From contig CAOSLI010000004.1 of assembly GCA_948524275.1 (NCBI GenBank), positions 75,082 through 139,081 on the forward strand: a stretch of 64,000 nt of DNA, given 5' to 3'. The position numbers and the translations under genes were made by a program. This document shows, one piece after another, positions 24,219 through 33,803 of the stretch. The notes beneath the pieces are model-generated. The model saw only the letters and a program-made list of their open reading frames with translations, was not told where the DNA came from and did not search any database. Origin of the DNA: an uncultured Clostridia bacterium (GTDB lineage Bacteria; Bacillota; Clostridia; TANB77; CAG-508). Numbering within the stretch: the first letter of the stretch is position 1; the number at the start of each line of letters is the position of its first letter.

Positions 24219-26885
24219 TTATAACCTTGCTTTTATATCTTCTAACATTTTTGTGTATTTTTCAAGCTTAACTTTTTCCTCATCTATCTTTTCTTTAGGA
24301 GCTTTTGCTAAGAAACCTTGATTTGAAAGAATTCCATTGCTTCTTTTAATTTCCGCTTCTAGCTTTTCTTTTTCCTTTTCTAGTCTTTTTCTTTCTTCTT
24401 CAATGTCAACTAGTTCTTCAAATGGCATATAAAGTTCGATTCCATTAGCAAGTACGCTAATTGCGCCTTCTGGTATCCCAGCTTTGCTATCTTGTACTTT
24501 AATAGATGTACCAAATGCAAGCTTTACGATAAAGTCTTCTGACTCTTCTATCTCGTTTTTGTATTTATTAGTTACAAATATAAGTTCTGCCTTTTTAGAT
24601 GGATGAATATCCATATTGGCTCTAACATTTCTAACACCAACAATTATATTTTTAATTTCTTCAATAAAATCAGCATTTTCATCATAGTCTACACGTTTTT
24701 TTGTTGCAGGCCATGATGTCATCATTAAATCTTTATCGCTATAGTTTAACAAGTGACTATAAATCTCTGATGTAACAAATGGCATAAATGGATGTAATAA
24801 TTTCATGGCATCACCAAATACATAGTTTAGTACAAAGCTTACCTGGATTTTTTCTTCTTTGTTTTCGCTATATAGTCTTGGTTTAACCATTTCAATATAC
24901 CAATCACAGAAGTCGTCCCATATAAATTTATAGATGTTGTCAATAGCTATTCCTAGGTCGTATTCATTTATATTTCTAGTAACTGTCTCTATTATTTTGT
25001 CTAATTTATTTAATATCCATCTATCTTCTGGTCTTAGCATGTCAGATTTATAGATGTTAGTTTTTGGGTCTTTTGCCTTTTTGCTAAATTCCATTATTTC
25101 TTCTTTTGAAGCTAAATTGTTTATAATGAATTTAGCAGCATTCCAAATCTTATTTGCAAAGTTTGATGCTTGGTCTAATTTTTCTGGCATATATCTAATG
25201 TCATTTCCCATTGTAGTTCCTGAAAGTACAGAGAATCTTAGAGCGTCTGCTCCATATTTTTCGATAACTTCTAATGGGTCAATTCCATTGCCTAATGTTT
25301 TTGACATTTTTCTTCCTTGGCTATCACGAATAATTCCATGAATAAGTACATCTTTAAATGGTTCAATATCAGTAAATTCTAGTCCTTGTGTCATCATTCT
25401 TGATACCCAAAATGTTATAATGTCAAATCCAGTAACTAATACATTTGTTGGGTAAAATCTTTTATAATCTTCTGATTCTTTATTTGGCCAACCAAGTGTA
25501 GAAAATGGCCAAAGTGCAGAGCTAAACCATGTATCTAGTGTGTCTTCATCTTGATGTAATTTTGCAGACCCACATTTTTCGCATTTATCTAGACTTTGTT
25601 TTGATACATTGATGTGTCCACATTCATCACAATAATATGCTGGTATTCTGTGTCCCCACCATAACTGACGAGATATACACCAATCTTGTATATTATCTAG
25701 CCAATTAAAGTATTGCTTTTCATATCTTTTTGGTACAAATCTAGTTTTTCCATCTCTTACACTATCTGCCGCTCTTTTTGCCAAATCGCTCATCTTTACG
25801 AACCATTGCATAGATACCTTTGGCTCAATTGTATTTTTACATCTCTCGCATTTTGCAACATTATGTGTGTAGTCTTCTGTTTTAATTAGCGCTCCTATTT
25901 CTTCTAGTTTTTGTACTATTTTTTTGCGAGCTTCTAAAAGATCCATTCCTTTATACTCTGGAACTAAGTCTCCCATTTTATAATTTTCGTCAAATACTTC
26001 TATTATTTCTAGGTTGTGTCTTAGTCCTGCTTGATAATCATTAGGATCATGTGCTGGTGTTATTTTAACACATCCTGTTCCAAATTCTTTTTCAACAAAT
26101 TCGTCTGCTATTATTGGAATTTCTTTATTCATAATAGGAAGAATACACTTTTTTCCTACTATCGACTTATATCTTTCGTCATCTGGATGTACTGCAACTG
26201 CTGTATCTCCTAACATTGTTTCAGGTCTTGTTGTTGCAACTTCTATATATTTATCTTCCTCACCTACTATTTGGTAACGAATATGCCATAAATGTGATGC
26301 TTCTTCCTTGTATTCTACTTCTGCATCAGAAATTGAGGTCTTGCAACTTGGACAGTAGTTTACCATTCTCGTGCCTTTGTAAATAAGTCCTTTATTGTAT
26401 AGACTTATAAATTGCTCTAAAACAGCATCGCTCATTCCTTCATCTAGTGTAAATCTATTTCTGCTCCAGTCGCAAGAACATCCTAGTTTTCTTTGCTGCT
26501 TTTGAATTATTCCACCATATTTATGTGTCCAATCCCAAGCTTCATCAAGGAATCCTTCTCTTCCTAATTCTTGTTTTGTCTTGCCTTCTTCTTTTAGTTT
26601 TTGTACTACTTTCATCTCTGTTGAAATTGCAGCATGGTCTGAGCCAGGAAGCCATAGACAATCATATCCTTGCATTCTTTTAAATCTAATAAGTATATCT
26701 TGAATTGTATCATCTAATGCATGTCCCATATGTAATTTACCAGTAACATTTGGTGGTGGCATCATGATACAGTATGGCTGTTTCTTTTCGTCCATACTAG
26801 GCTTAAAATAACCTTTTTCTTCCCATTCACTATATAATTTATCTTCAAAATCCTTTGGATTATATTTGTTTCCTAACTCACTCAT
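24219..26885 (-). CDS. valS: Valyl-tRNA synthetase
   Basis: An 888-residue class I synthetase. It has the HIGH-type motif PPPNVTGKLHMGHAL (about 43-57), an editing domain with TTRPETMLGDTAVAVHP, zinc-ribbon cysteines (CDECGHI, CEKCGS), the KMSKS loop GRKMSKTLGNGIDP (about 530) and a C-terminal coiled coil, the usual ValRS arm. I looked for a T-box leader; the upstream gap is too short. Confidence 0.97.
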   Translation of the reverse strand: MSELGNKYNPKDFEDKLYSEWEEKGYFKPSMDEKKQPYCIMMPPPNVTGKLHMGHALDDTIQDILIRFKRMQGYDCLWLPGSDHAAISTEMKVVQKLKEEGKTKQELGREGFLDEAWDWTHKYGGIIQKQQRKLGCSCDWSRNRFTLDEGMSDAVLEQFISLYNKGLIYKGTRMVNYCPSCKTSISDAEVEYKEEASHLWHIRYQIVGEEDKYIEVATTRPETMLGDTAVAVHPDDERYKSIVGKKCILPIMNKEIPIIADEFVEKEFGTGCVKITPAHDPNDYQAGLRHNLEIIEVFDENYKMGDLVPEYKGMDLLEARKKIVQKLEEIGALIKTEDYTHNVAKCERCKNTIEPKVSMQWFVKMSDLAKRAADSVRDGKTRFVPKRYEKQYFNWLDNIQDWCISRQLWWGHRIPAYYCDECGHINVSKQSLDKCEKCGSAKLHQDEDTLDTWFSSALWPFSTLGWPNKESEDYKRFYPTNVLVTGFDIITFWVSRMMTQGLEFTDIEPFKDVLIHGIIRDSQGRKMSKTLGNGIDPLEVIEKYGADALRFSVLSGTTMGNDIRYMPEKLDQASNFANKIWNAAKFIINNLASKEEIMEFSKKAKDPKTNIYKSDMLRPEDRWILNKLDKIIETVTRNINEYDLGIAIDNIYKFIWDDFCDWYIEMVKPRLYSENKEEKIQVSFVLNYVFGDAMKLLHPFMPFVTSEIYSHLLNYSDKDLMMTSWPATKKRVDYDENADFIEEIKNIIVGVRNVRANMDIHPSKKAELIFVTNKYKNEIEESEDFIVKLAFGTSIKVQDSKAGIPEGAISVLANGIELYMPFEELVDIEEERKRLEKEKEKLEAEIKRSNGILSNQGFLAKAPKEKIDEEKVKLEKYTKMLEDIKARL

Positions 26886-26896
26886 AATTATCCTTT

Positions 26897-27079
26897 CTAA
26901 GCAGTTTTAATAAGGCATAAAATTATGCAACATATTATCAGTACTACAAAACTAATTATCTTTATATTTCTTGCTAACTTGTTGATATTATCGCTTGAAA
27001 AGAACCTCTCTCCAATTCTTCTAGCATCAAAAATACAAGTAACGCATATTGCAATTATTATAATTAAAAAAATCTTCAT
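26897..27079 (-). CDS. Small two-helix membrane protein, unknown function
   Basis: Sixty residues with two hydrophobic helices (about 2-16 and 40-57) separated by a basic loop (DARRIGERFFSSDNINKLARN, cut to its core here). The ATG follows AGGATG at good spacing. It sits 12 bases from the epimerase-like gene and 11 bases from valS, so it is probably in one operon with them. I do not recognise the family. Confidence 0.65.
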   Translation of the reverse strand: MKIFLIIIIAICVTCIFDARRIGERFFSSDNINKLARNIKIISFVVLIICCIILCLIKTA

Positions 27080-27091
27080 TTTAACATCCTA

Positions 27092-27964
27092 TTAATTAAA
27101 AAATTCCACTGAAAATTTATTTTCAAACTCTTCACCTGGGTTTAGTTTTATCATGCTTGTTTTTTCTGCAAAAATATTGGTGCTGTTTATCCTGTCTGCG
27201 GTTGACATCCAAGGCTCTAAGCATATAAATGGTGCTCCTGGCTTTGCCCATATTCCTAAATAAGGCCATCCTTCAAAGTTCATCTTAAGAACAGTCTTTC
27301 CTGTTCTTCTATTTTTTAGCACTATTTTTTTATTTTGGACTCCTTTTATTATTATTGCATCATTATCAAAAGTATGATCGTCTATCTTAAGTATTCTGTT
27401 ATTTATTAATTGATTTTTGGCATAATCAGTTCCGACTAAACCGTCAATTAAATATAAGAAATGTACTAGCTTTTCTTCATCTTCAAATTCTAAATAATAA
27501 TTTCCTCTTTTTAAATCATCTTGATCAATCTTAAATGCTGGATGTGACCCTATTCCAAATGGCATAATTGAACTTCCAGTATTTACAACTTTATATAAAA
27601 ATGTTAATTTATTTTCCTCTTGTATATAAGTATTATATAATTCAAAATCATATGGAAATCTAGCCATAGTATAACTATTACTTTTAAGTACATATGAATG
27701 GAAGTTATCTAATTTAGTAACTGGCTCATATTCTAAGTCTCTAGCAAAACCATGTTGACTCATATCAAATGTTTTTCCATTAATTATTGTTTGATTTCTT
27801 CTAAGTTTTCCGACAATGGGAAATAAGACTGGCGCATGTCTTTTCCAGTATACATTTCCCTTTTCATCTCTAGCTTCTTCTCCTTGGTGTATCTTTTCAA
27901 TTCCTTCAAGCTTAAAGCTTAAAAGTTCTCCGCCTAAGTTAGTGGTCGTCATTAGAGCATCCAT
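27092..27964 (-). CDS. Aldose 1-epimerase (GalM/LacX-like) family protein
   Basis: A 290-residue protein of the galactose-mutarotase fold. Seen: NLGGELLSFKLEG at the start, HAPVLFPIVGKLRRN, QHGFARDLEY (catalytic His region), FGIGSHPAFKI (second His region) and the acidic residue region near LEPWMS. These point to the LacX-type branch, which interconverts sugar anomers; the substrate is unknown. Confidence 0.85.
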   Translation of the reverse strand: MDALMTTTNLGGELLSFKLEGIEKIHQGEEARDEKGNVYWKRHAPVLFPIVGKLRRNQTIINGKTFDMSQHGFARDLEYEPVTKLDNFHSYVLKSNSYTMARFPYDFELYNTYIQEENKLTFLYKVVNTGSSIMPFGIGSHPAFKIDQDDLKRGNYYLEFEDEEKLVHFLYLIDGLVGTDYAKNQLINNRILKIDDHTFDNDAIIIKGVQNKKIVLKNRRTGKTVLKMNFEGWPYLGIWAKPGAPFICLEPWMSTADRINSTNIFAEKTSMIKLNPGEEFENKFSVEFFN

Positions 27965-28074
27965 AGCTTATTTCCCTTTCATTTATTTTTATTTTGTTAT
28001 GTAAATATTATATTATTTTTTTGCCTAAAGGTCAATGTTTTTACTGTAAATCTCTTTATTTTTTAGCATTTGTA

Positions 28075-28083
28075 TGATATAAT
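28075..28083 (+). promoter_or_regulatory. Extended -10 promoter of the SPFH gene
   Basis: TGATATAAT (TGnTATAAT) lies about 30 bases upstream of the ATG at 28115; the -35 is weak. Confidence 0.5.
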
Positions 28084-28114
28084 CATTATAGATTTTTAAA
28101 AAGGAGGTTCTTTT

Positions 28115-29029
28115 ATGTGGTTTTTTATTGTATTACTTATTTTACTTATTATCTTTTTATGCTTTAGCGTTAAAATCGTAAAACAGTCAGAAGTCTATAT
28201 AATTGAAAGACTTGGTAAGTTTCACAAATCAGCAGATGCTGGTCTTACCATAATTATTCCTTTTGTAGACCGAGTTCGTAGTATTGTTAGCTTAAAGCAA
28301 CAAACTTTGGATATTGAGCCTCAAGAGGTTATTACTAAGGATAACGTAACAATTACTATAAATACAGTTGTTTTTTATAAAATCACTGACCCAGTAAGTG
28401 CTGTATATGAGATTCAAAATTTGCAAAAAAGTATTGATTATCTTGCAGTGACTACAATGAGAGATTTGGTTGGTAAAATGGACCTTGATTCTACTTTTAC
28501 TTCAAGAGATGTTATTGATGAGAAATTAAAGGCTATGCTTGATGAAGCAACAAGCAAGTGGGGCTGCTCAATTTACAGAGTTGAAGTTCAAGATATTACA
28601 CTTCCACCTGACATTAGAGATTCAATGGAAAAGCAGATGAATGCCGAAAGAAATAAAAGAGCTCTAATTCTTCAAGCTGAAGGTGAGAGACAAGCTGCTA
28701 TCCTTAAGGCTCAAGGTGAAAAAGAAGCTACTATACTTAAAGCTGATGCTGAAAAAGAAGCTCAAATCAGAAAAGCTTCTGGTGAGGCAGAAGCAATTAA
28801 AAAAGTTGCTGAAGCTAAGGCTGATGAGGTTAAAATGGTTTATTCTGCAATGATGAAGTCAAATCCTAGCCAGACTTTAGTTCAATTAAAATCTTTAGAA
28901 ACATTAAAGGATGTTGCTCAAGGTGAAGCTAATAAGGTATTTATACCATTTGACGCAACTTCTACTCTAGCTAGTATTGGAAGTCTTACTGAAGTTGTTA
29001 AAGGTGAAAAAAAGAAAGAAGATAAATAA
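28115..29029 (+). CDS. SPFH/stomatin-like membrane protein (QmcA type)
   Basis: A 304-residue protein with one N-terminal membrane helix (about 2-20) and an SPFH/Band-7 domain (about 20-180): KQSEVYIIERLGKFHKSADAG, abbreviated to its IIERLGKF core, and VEVQDITLPPDI. A long Ala/Glu/Lys coiled coil follows (about 180-245). Such proteins oligomerise in membrane microdomains and often regulate FtsH-type proteases. Monocistronic, with AAAGGAGG before the ATG. Confidence 0.9.
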   Translation: MWFFIVLLILLIIFLCFSVKIVKQSEVYIIERLGKFHKSADAGLTIIIPFVDRVRSIVSLKQQTLDIEPQEVITKDNVTITINTVVFYKITDPVSAVYEIQNLQKSIDYLAVTTMRDLVGKMDLDSTFTSRDVIDEKLKAMLDEATSKWGCSIYRVEVQDITLPPDIRDSMEKQMNAERNKRALILQAEGERQAAILKAQGEKEATILKADAEKEAQIRKASGEAEAIKKVAEAKADEVKMVYSAMMKSNPSQTLVQLKSLETLKDVAQGEANKVFIPFDATSTLASIGSLTEVVKGEKKKEDK

Positions 29030-29045
29030 TTAATTTGTATGTATA

Positions 29046-29075
29046 AAAAATGAAGGCATGAGCCTTCATTTTCTT
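29046..29075. terminator. Bidirectional terminator after the SPFH and zinc-ribbon genes
   Basis: AAAATGAAGGC and GCCTTCATTTT form an 11-base stem with a 4-base loop, with T-runs on both strands. It touches the stop codon of the zinc-ribbon gene. Confidence 0.8.
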
Positions 29076-29235
29076 ATTGGTTAAAATTATTTCTTTGTGA
29101 TTTCTTTGCTTTTCTGCATTCTGGGCATCTAACTGGTGCATTTTCAAATCCTTTTGATGCATAGAATTCTTGCTCTCCAGCTGTCCAAACAAATTCATTT
29201 CCACAATCTTTACATACTAATGTCTTATCTTCCAT
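29074..29235 (-). CDS. Zinc-ribbon protein, 53 aa
   Basis: A short gene that is easy to miss. It starts at the ATG at 29235 behind a perfect AGGAGG and reads MEDKTLVCKDCGNEFVWTAG, continuing with QEFYASKGFENAPVRCPEC and a basic tail. The two CxxC pairs make a zinc ribbon of the kind found in small 'zinc-ribbon domain' proteins of Bacillota. No function is established. The longer ORF in another frame here (28998-29204) is a shadow. Confidence 0.88.
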   Translation of the reverse strand: MEDKTLVCKDCGNEFVWTAGEQEFYASKGFENAPVRCPECRKAKKSQRNNFNQ

Positions 29236-29389
29236 GACTATTCCTCCTTTTTACAATTTCATTTAATAATTTTTTGACACATTGAACCTTGTAATTAGGA
29301 AATAGTCTACTTAATATTAAACTGATATTATAGATATATCATACTTTTTAAGAAATTGCAAGCAGATTTTGGAAAGTTTTGTAACTATT

Positions 29390-29983
29390 TTATTTTTTTG
29401 GTTTTGTCTTTTGATTATCCTTTTTCTTTTTTTGTACTGAAAAACCGAATTTCCCTAGTTTTTTGCCTAGTGCATAGTATCCACCATTTGCGTATGCCAT
29501 TAGCTTACATTTTGATATGTCAAAGCTACCTTTTTCATCTATGTATTGATCGTCAGCGTCTATTGATAAAACTCTTGCAATAAACATGGTATGACTTCCT
29601 AGATTTACAATATTCTCCACCTTACATTCAAGTGATACTGGACTTTCTTTTATAAGTGGGCACTTTATAAAATTTGCCTTTTCCTTTGTAAGTTTCATTT
29701 CTTTGAATTTATCTACATTTGCTCCACTTTTAACTCCACACCAGTCAGTCTTGTATACTAAACTTTCTGTTGTTAGATTAATTGCAAATTCCTTGCTTTC
29801 CTTTATTAAATTATATGAATATCTTGATGGTCTTACTGAAATATAAACCATAGCTGGGTCAGTATTTAAAATTCCTGTCCATGCAACTGTTATTATATTT
29901 GACTTTTCCATATTTCCACAGCTTACCATAACTGCTGGAATTGGATACTCGAATGTTCCAGATTTCCATACAACTTTGCTCAT
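29390..29983 (-). CDS. Flavin reductase-like FMN-binding protein (flavoredoxin type)
   Basis: A 197-residue split-barrel flavoprotein. Features: PIPAVMVSCG at the start, NIITVAWTGILNTDPAMVYISVRPSRYSYN, reduced here to the TDPAMVYISVRPSRYS core, and HTMFIARVLSIDAD. It carries an unusually Lys-rich C-terminal tail. It is likely a cytosolic FMN-dependent electron carrier or reductase; the partner is unknown. Confidence 0.85.
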   Translation of the reverse strand: MSKVVWKSGTFEYPIPAVMVSCGNMEKSNIITVAWTGILNTDPAMVYISVRPSRYSYNLIKESKEFAINLTTESLVYKTDWCGVKSGANVDKFKEMKLTKEKANFIKCPLIKESPVSLECKVENIVNLGSHTMFIARVLSIDADDQYIDEKGSFDISKCKLMAYANGGYYALGKKLGKFGFSVQKKKKDNQKTKPKK

Positions 29984-30012
29984 TTTATTACCTCTTTCTA
30001 TTATACTAATAA

Positions 30013-32001
30013 TTATTGAAACAACGTTTTACATTTATCAACCACATAGTGACTTCCACCTCTGTTTTTAACATTTTGAACCATACTAATAATTAAAAAT
30101 CCATTTTCATCAAATGCATTAAACCAGCCAATTTCTGTTCCGTTTTTATCATCTTGTGATTCTTTTATCTCTGCTGTCCCTGTTTTTCCGGCTATGGTTT
30201 TTCCTTCTATCCTGCATGATTTTGCTGTACCTTTTTCAACTACTTGAATTAGTCCACTTTTTATCGTGCTTGCAATTTCTGTGCTCCAAACATTTTGCTT
30301 GTAATACTTGACTCCATCTTCAGTTTTTTCTATTACTGGCATTATCATATTGCCACCATTTGCAAATGCACTATAAATCATTGCTAAATGTATTGGGTTT
30401 ACTAACATTTCACTTTGTCCATATCCTGAATTTGCTAAGCTTGCGCTGCTTTCCATGTTACCATAGCTTGACTTGCTTATATCTTGTAGAAAGTTTATTT
30501 TATCATTAAACCCTAAGTTATCTAGTCCTTTTTGTAGATTTGACTTACCTATCTTTAATGCTGCTTTTGCGAAGTATATATTATCTGAATATACAAGTGC
30601 ATTTTCTAAATTTGCCTTTTCTGAATATGTTTCTAAAGTTGTGACATATAAATCTTTCCAAGAACTATCTTCTTGCCATTTAGTTCCGCTTCTTCCAAAG
30701 TCATCATCTGCTCCAAATGTCCCATTTGATAGTCCTATTGCTCCAACTACTGGCTTAATTGATGAACCTGGTGCATATGTACTTAAGTATTTATTATACA
30801 TTGGTTTCTTAGGATTGTTCTGAAGTTCTTCCCATTCTTTATCTGTAATACCTATGCTAAAATCATTAGCATCATAAGATGGCGTGCTTACTAGAGCCAA
30901 AACTTCTCCTGTATTATAGTCAATCGCAACTGTAGCCCCTTCATCATCTTTGAATTGCTCATATATTTTATTTTGAATATTTACATCTATTGTTAATTTT
31001 ACGTCTTGTCCATTTTTTACATTTTTCTTGGCAATTGTTTTTACTTTTGTTCCATCTTCTTTAGCAATATATATTTCTGCTCCATTTTCACCTTTCAATT
31101 TGTCATTGTATGCATATTCAAGCCCAGATTTTCCTTCTCCATCTTGAACATATCCTGTCATAATTGATGTTGCTTCTTTGTATGGATACACTCTTGCTTT
31201 ATAATCATTTATCATTACGCCTTTTATTTTAAGTAGCTCATTTTTTAGTTCTTGCTTTTCCCTTGATATTTTCCTTAGAGCTACAAATGTATCATCTTTT
31301 ACATAACTTTCTCCAAGTTTTGATTTAATTGTATCTTCTTTCATTCCAAGCAGATTAGCTAGTTTACTAATATCAGTTGTCTCATTCATCTTTCCTGGTA
31401 CTAATCCTACTTGATAAACACTTCCTTCTTTTGCAATAGCGATTCCATTTGCATCATATATGTTTCCTCTTGCGTGGTTTAATATGCTGACTCTTACTTT
31501 TTCTCCTTCATGTAAGTCTGGAAAAATCATTGATAGCTCCCATTTTATTTTATATTTTCCATCGACTTTAATCATTTCTACTGTATTTATAAATTTTATA
31601 TTTCCAGCTATAGAGTCCATTGAAACTGTATATGTTGTTTTACTCTTATCATTTAATTCTGCATTTACTTCATCATTTTGCTGCTTATCCTTAGTATTAG
31701 CTGCAACTACTACTGAAATATCTGACGCTTCTATTCCATCATAAATGTTCTTTATTCTAGTTATAAATTCTTCTTTTGTCATTTCTGTTTCGACTAAATT
31801 ATACATTGCTTCATAGTCTTTATTTTCGAGTTGTTTATAGTAATCTTTTACAGTTAATGCTTGGTCTGTTCCATTAGAGTAAAAATAAATACCAATTACA
31901 AATGCAATTGCAAGTACAATTAATGGTGCTCTAATTAACCACTTACTTGTTTTTTCTTCATCTTGTTTTTTACTTTTCCTTTTTGCTTTTTTCTTTGACA
32001 C
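30013..32001 (-). CDS. Class B penicillin-binding protein with MecA-like N-terminal domain
   Basis: A 662-residue transpeptidase. A Lys-rich cytoplasmic tail and membrane helix (about 25-44) precede an NTF2-like MecA_N domain (about 50-165), a dimerisation domain with ARGNIYDANGIAIA, and the transpeptidase domain. Active-site motifs: SSIK (SxxK, about 414), SDN (about 475) and KTGT (about 610). Related proteins are PBP2a, PBP3 and B. subtilis PbpC. It probably makes cell-wall cross-links; intrinsic beta-lactam tolerance is possible but cannot be judged from sequence. Confidence 0.92.
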   Translation of the reverse strand: MSKKKAKRKSKKQDEEKTSKWLIRAPLIVLAIAFVIGIYFYSNGTDQALTVKDYYKQLENKDYEAMYNLVETEMTKEEFITRIKNIYDGIEASDISVVVAANTKDKQQNDEVNAELNDKSKTTYTVSMDSIAGNIKFINTVEMIKVDGKYKIKWELSMIFPDLHEGEKVRVSILNHARGNIYDANGIAIAKEGSVYQVGLVPGKMNETTDISKLANLLGMKEDTIKSKLGESYVKDDTFVALRKISREKQELKNELLKIKGVMINDYKARVYPYKEATSIMTGYVQDGEGKSGLEYAYNDKLKGENGAEIYIAKEDGTKVKTIAKKNVKNGQDVKLTIDVNIQNKIYEQFKDDEGATVAIDYNTGEVLALVSTPSYDANDFSIGITDKEWEELQNNPKKPMYNKYLSTYAPGSSIKPVVGAIGLSNGTFGADDDFGRSGTKWQEDSSWKDLYVTTLETYSEKANLENALVYSDNIYFAKAALKIGKSNLQKGLDNLGFNDKINFLQDISKSSYGNMESSASLANSGYGQSEMLVNPIHLAMIYSAFANGGNMIMPVIEKTEDGVKYYKQNVWSTEIASTIKSGLIQVVEKGTAKSCRIEGKTIAGKTGTAEIKESQDDKNGTEIGWFNAFDENGFLIISMVQNVKNRGGSHYVVDKCKTLFQ

Positions 32002-32025
32002 TTTTATATTCCTCTTTTCTATTCA

Positions 32026-32073
32026 AAAATAAGATAATATGTTAATTCTGGTCAAGATTATAACATATTATCT
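32026..32073 (-). terminator. Terminator of the zinc ABC operon
   Basis: A perfect 13-base stem AGATAATATGTTA (32032-32044) / TAACATATTATCT (32061-32073) is followed on the minus strand by TATTTTTG. Confidence 0.8.
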
Positions 32074-32091
32074 CATTTATTTCTATTATTT

Positions 32092-32934
32092 TTATGCGTT
32101 TTTTATTTTCCTTAGTGCAAATGTGACAAAGTAGATTATTCCAGATAAAATCACTATCATTGGTCCTGTTGGTATGTTTGAATAATATGATATTATTAGT
32201 CCTGCTACTCCAGAAACAATTGCAAATATTATTGAATATGTGTGATAACTTCTCATATTTTTTGCTATGTTTCTACTTGATGCTGCGGGAAGTATCATCA
32301 TTGAATTTATAAGTAAAATTCCTACCCATCTTATTGACAACATAACCATTATAGCTATTGATATTGCAAATATGTTGTCAATTAGTTTTACATTTATCCC
32401 TTTACTTTTGGCAAGTGCTGGATTGATACTAATTGCATTTAATTTGTTAAATAACGTGTGCCAGAATATAAATACAATTATAAATGCTATACTTAAGTAT
32501 ATTATCTCTGCTTTTGATATACTTAATATGTCTCCTACTAAATAGTTTGAATATTGATTAAAGCTTCCTGTTTGCGCGAGTATTGCTAGTCCTAAAGCAA
32601 TTGCTATTGATGAAAAAACACTTATTATTGTGTCTGCTCCATATGATGTTTTGTTTTTTACTATGTTAAGCAATACCGCAAATATTATTGCAAATATTAT
32701 CATTGATATGTTCATGTTACTTATTCCAAGAAGTGTTCCTAATGCTATTCCTGTAAGAGCTGAGTGTCCAAGTGCATCTGAGAAAAATGCCATTTTATTG
32801 TTTACTATCATTGTTCCTAATATTGCAAATATTGGTGTAACAAGTATTATGGCTAAAAAAGCATTTTTCATAAATGCATATTCCATAAAATCAAATGGCA
32901 AAATTGTTTCTAAAATATTATAAATTATATCCAT
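32092..32934 (-). CDS. Metal ABC transporter permease (ZnuB family)
   Basis: A 280-residue polytopic membrane protein with the family start PFDFMEYAFMKNAFLA, DALGHSALTGIALG and GADTIISVFSSIAIALG. It is the membrane channel of a zinc/manganese importer. It is last in the znuA-znuC-znuB-like operon. The metal is inferred from the family and the histidine set in the binding protein, most likely zinc. Confidence 0.9.
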   Translation of the reverse strand: MDIIYNILETILPFDFMEYAFMKNAFLAIILVTPIFAILGTMIVNNKMAFFSDALGHSALTGIALGTLLGISNMNISMIIFAIIFAVLLNIVKNKTSYGADTIISVFSSIAIALGLAILAQTGSFNQYSNYLVGDILSISKAEIIYLSIAFIIVFIFWHTLFNKLNAISINPALAKSKGINVKLIDNIFAISIAIMVMLSIRWVGILLINSMMILPAASSRNIAKNMRSYHTYSIIFAIVSGVAGLIISYYSNIPTGPMIVILSGIIYFVTFALRKIKNA

Positions 32935-32992
32935 TTTATATCCCTTCTTGCGCTTTAAAATCTATCTTATTAGATGTACTTTGCGTTGCAAA

Positions 32993-33709
32993 TTATCCAA
33001 ATATTTCCTTAAATTCTTTACTCATAAATACTTCTTTCGAAGTTCCTTGTGCTAATATTTCCTTATCAAGTAATACTACTTTGTCTGCAAATTTCTTTAC
33101 TAATTCTAAGTCGTGTGATACTAATATTATTGACATATCATATTTATCTTTTAATCCTACTAATGTTTCATAAAAATCTCTTGTACCATTTGTATCTACT
33201 CCTGATACTGGTTCATCTAGTATTAGCAGATTTGGTATTGGTGTGGTTGCTATTGCTAACAAAATTCTCTGAAGCTCTCCTCCTGATAGATTGCCTACCA
33301 TATTATCAATAAGGTTTTCTGCTCCAAATATTTTTAATGCATTTTTTATTTGTTCATATAATTGCTTATCTTTTTTAAAACATACTGGTTTATCTGATAT
33401 ATATGAAGCAAACATATCATAAACAGTTGTTGGCATATTTTTTTCAATGTTAAGGCTTTGTGGTACATAACCAATTTTTATCTTTTTGTTTTTATTTTCT
33501 TTCATATCAAAAAATTCGACTTTTCCTGTATGTTCTACCTCATTTAATAATGCTTTTAAAAGCGTACTTTTACCTGCTCCATTCCTTCCAATAATCATTG
33601 TAAGTTCTCCACAATGTACATCAAATGAAACGTTTTTTATAATTTCTTCATGGTTTATTTTTACTGAAATGTTTTGTATTTTGGTACAGTGTAAACCACA
33701 TGCTTCCAT
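32993..33709 (-). CDS. Metal ABC transporter ATP-binding protein (ZnuC family)
   Basis: A 238-residue ATPase: Walker A GRNGAGKSTLL (about 41), signature LSGGELQRILLA (about 142), Walker B LLILDEPVSGVD (about 165) and switch HD in VSHDLE. It couples ATP hydrolysis to zinc-type metal import with the adjacent permease. Confidence 0.92.
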   Translation of the reverse strand: MEACGLHCTKIQNISVKINHEEIIKNVSFDVHCGELTMIIGRNGAGKSTLLKALLNEVEHTGKVEFFDMKENKNKKIKIGYVPQSLNIEKNMPTTVYDMFASYISDKPVCFKKDKQLYEQIKNALKIFGAENLIDNMVGNLSGGELQRILLAIATTPIPNLLILDEPVSGVDTNGTRDFYETLVGLKDKYDMSIILVSHDLELVKKFADKVVLLDKEILAQGTSKEVFMSKEFKEIFG

Positions 33710-33730
33710 GTTATATTCCTCCCTTTTTTA

Positions 33731-33800
33731 GCCAGAGGGACGGGCCTTTTGGTCGACCAAAAAGGACGTCCCTCTGGTCGACCAAGGGGACACCCCTTGG
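33731..33800. repeat. GC-rich nested palindromes inside the zinc operon
   Basis: Two adjacent hairpins. The first has outer arms CCAGAGGGACG / CGTCCCTCTGG around inner arms CCTTTTGGTC / GACCAAAAAGG. The second is CCAAGGGG-ACA-CCCCTTGG (33782-33800). GGTCGACC occurs at both the inner centre and the junction. The block is far richer in G+C than the surrounding DNA. It resembles a REP or small palindromic mobile element, or an RNA-processing/stabilising structure between the binding-protein and ATPase genes. Confidence 0.7.
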
Positions 33801-33803
33801 TTG

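Noticed and set aside
26886..27091. T-box leader upstream of valS
   Set aside because: The region is occupied by a 60-aa gene and has no T-box sequence or specifier hairpin.
28998..29204. A 68-codon minus-strand frame
   Set aside because: It lies in another frame of the 53-aa zinc-ribbon gene (29074-29235), which has CxxC motifs and a perfect ribosome binding site.
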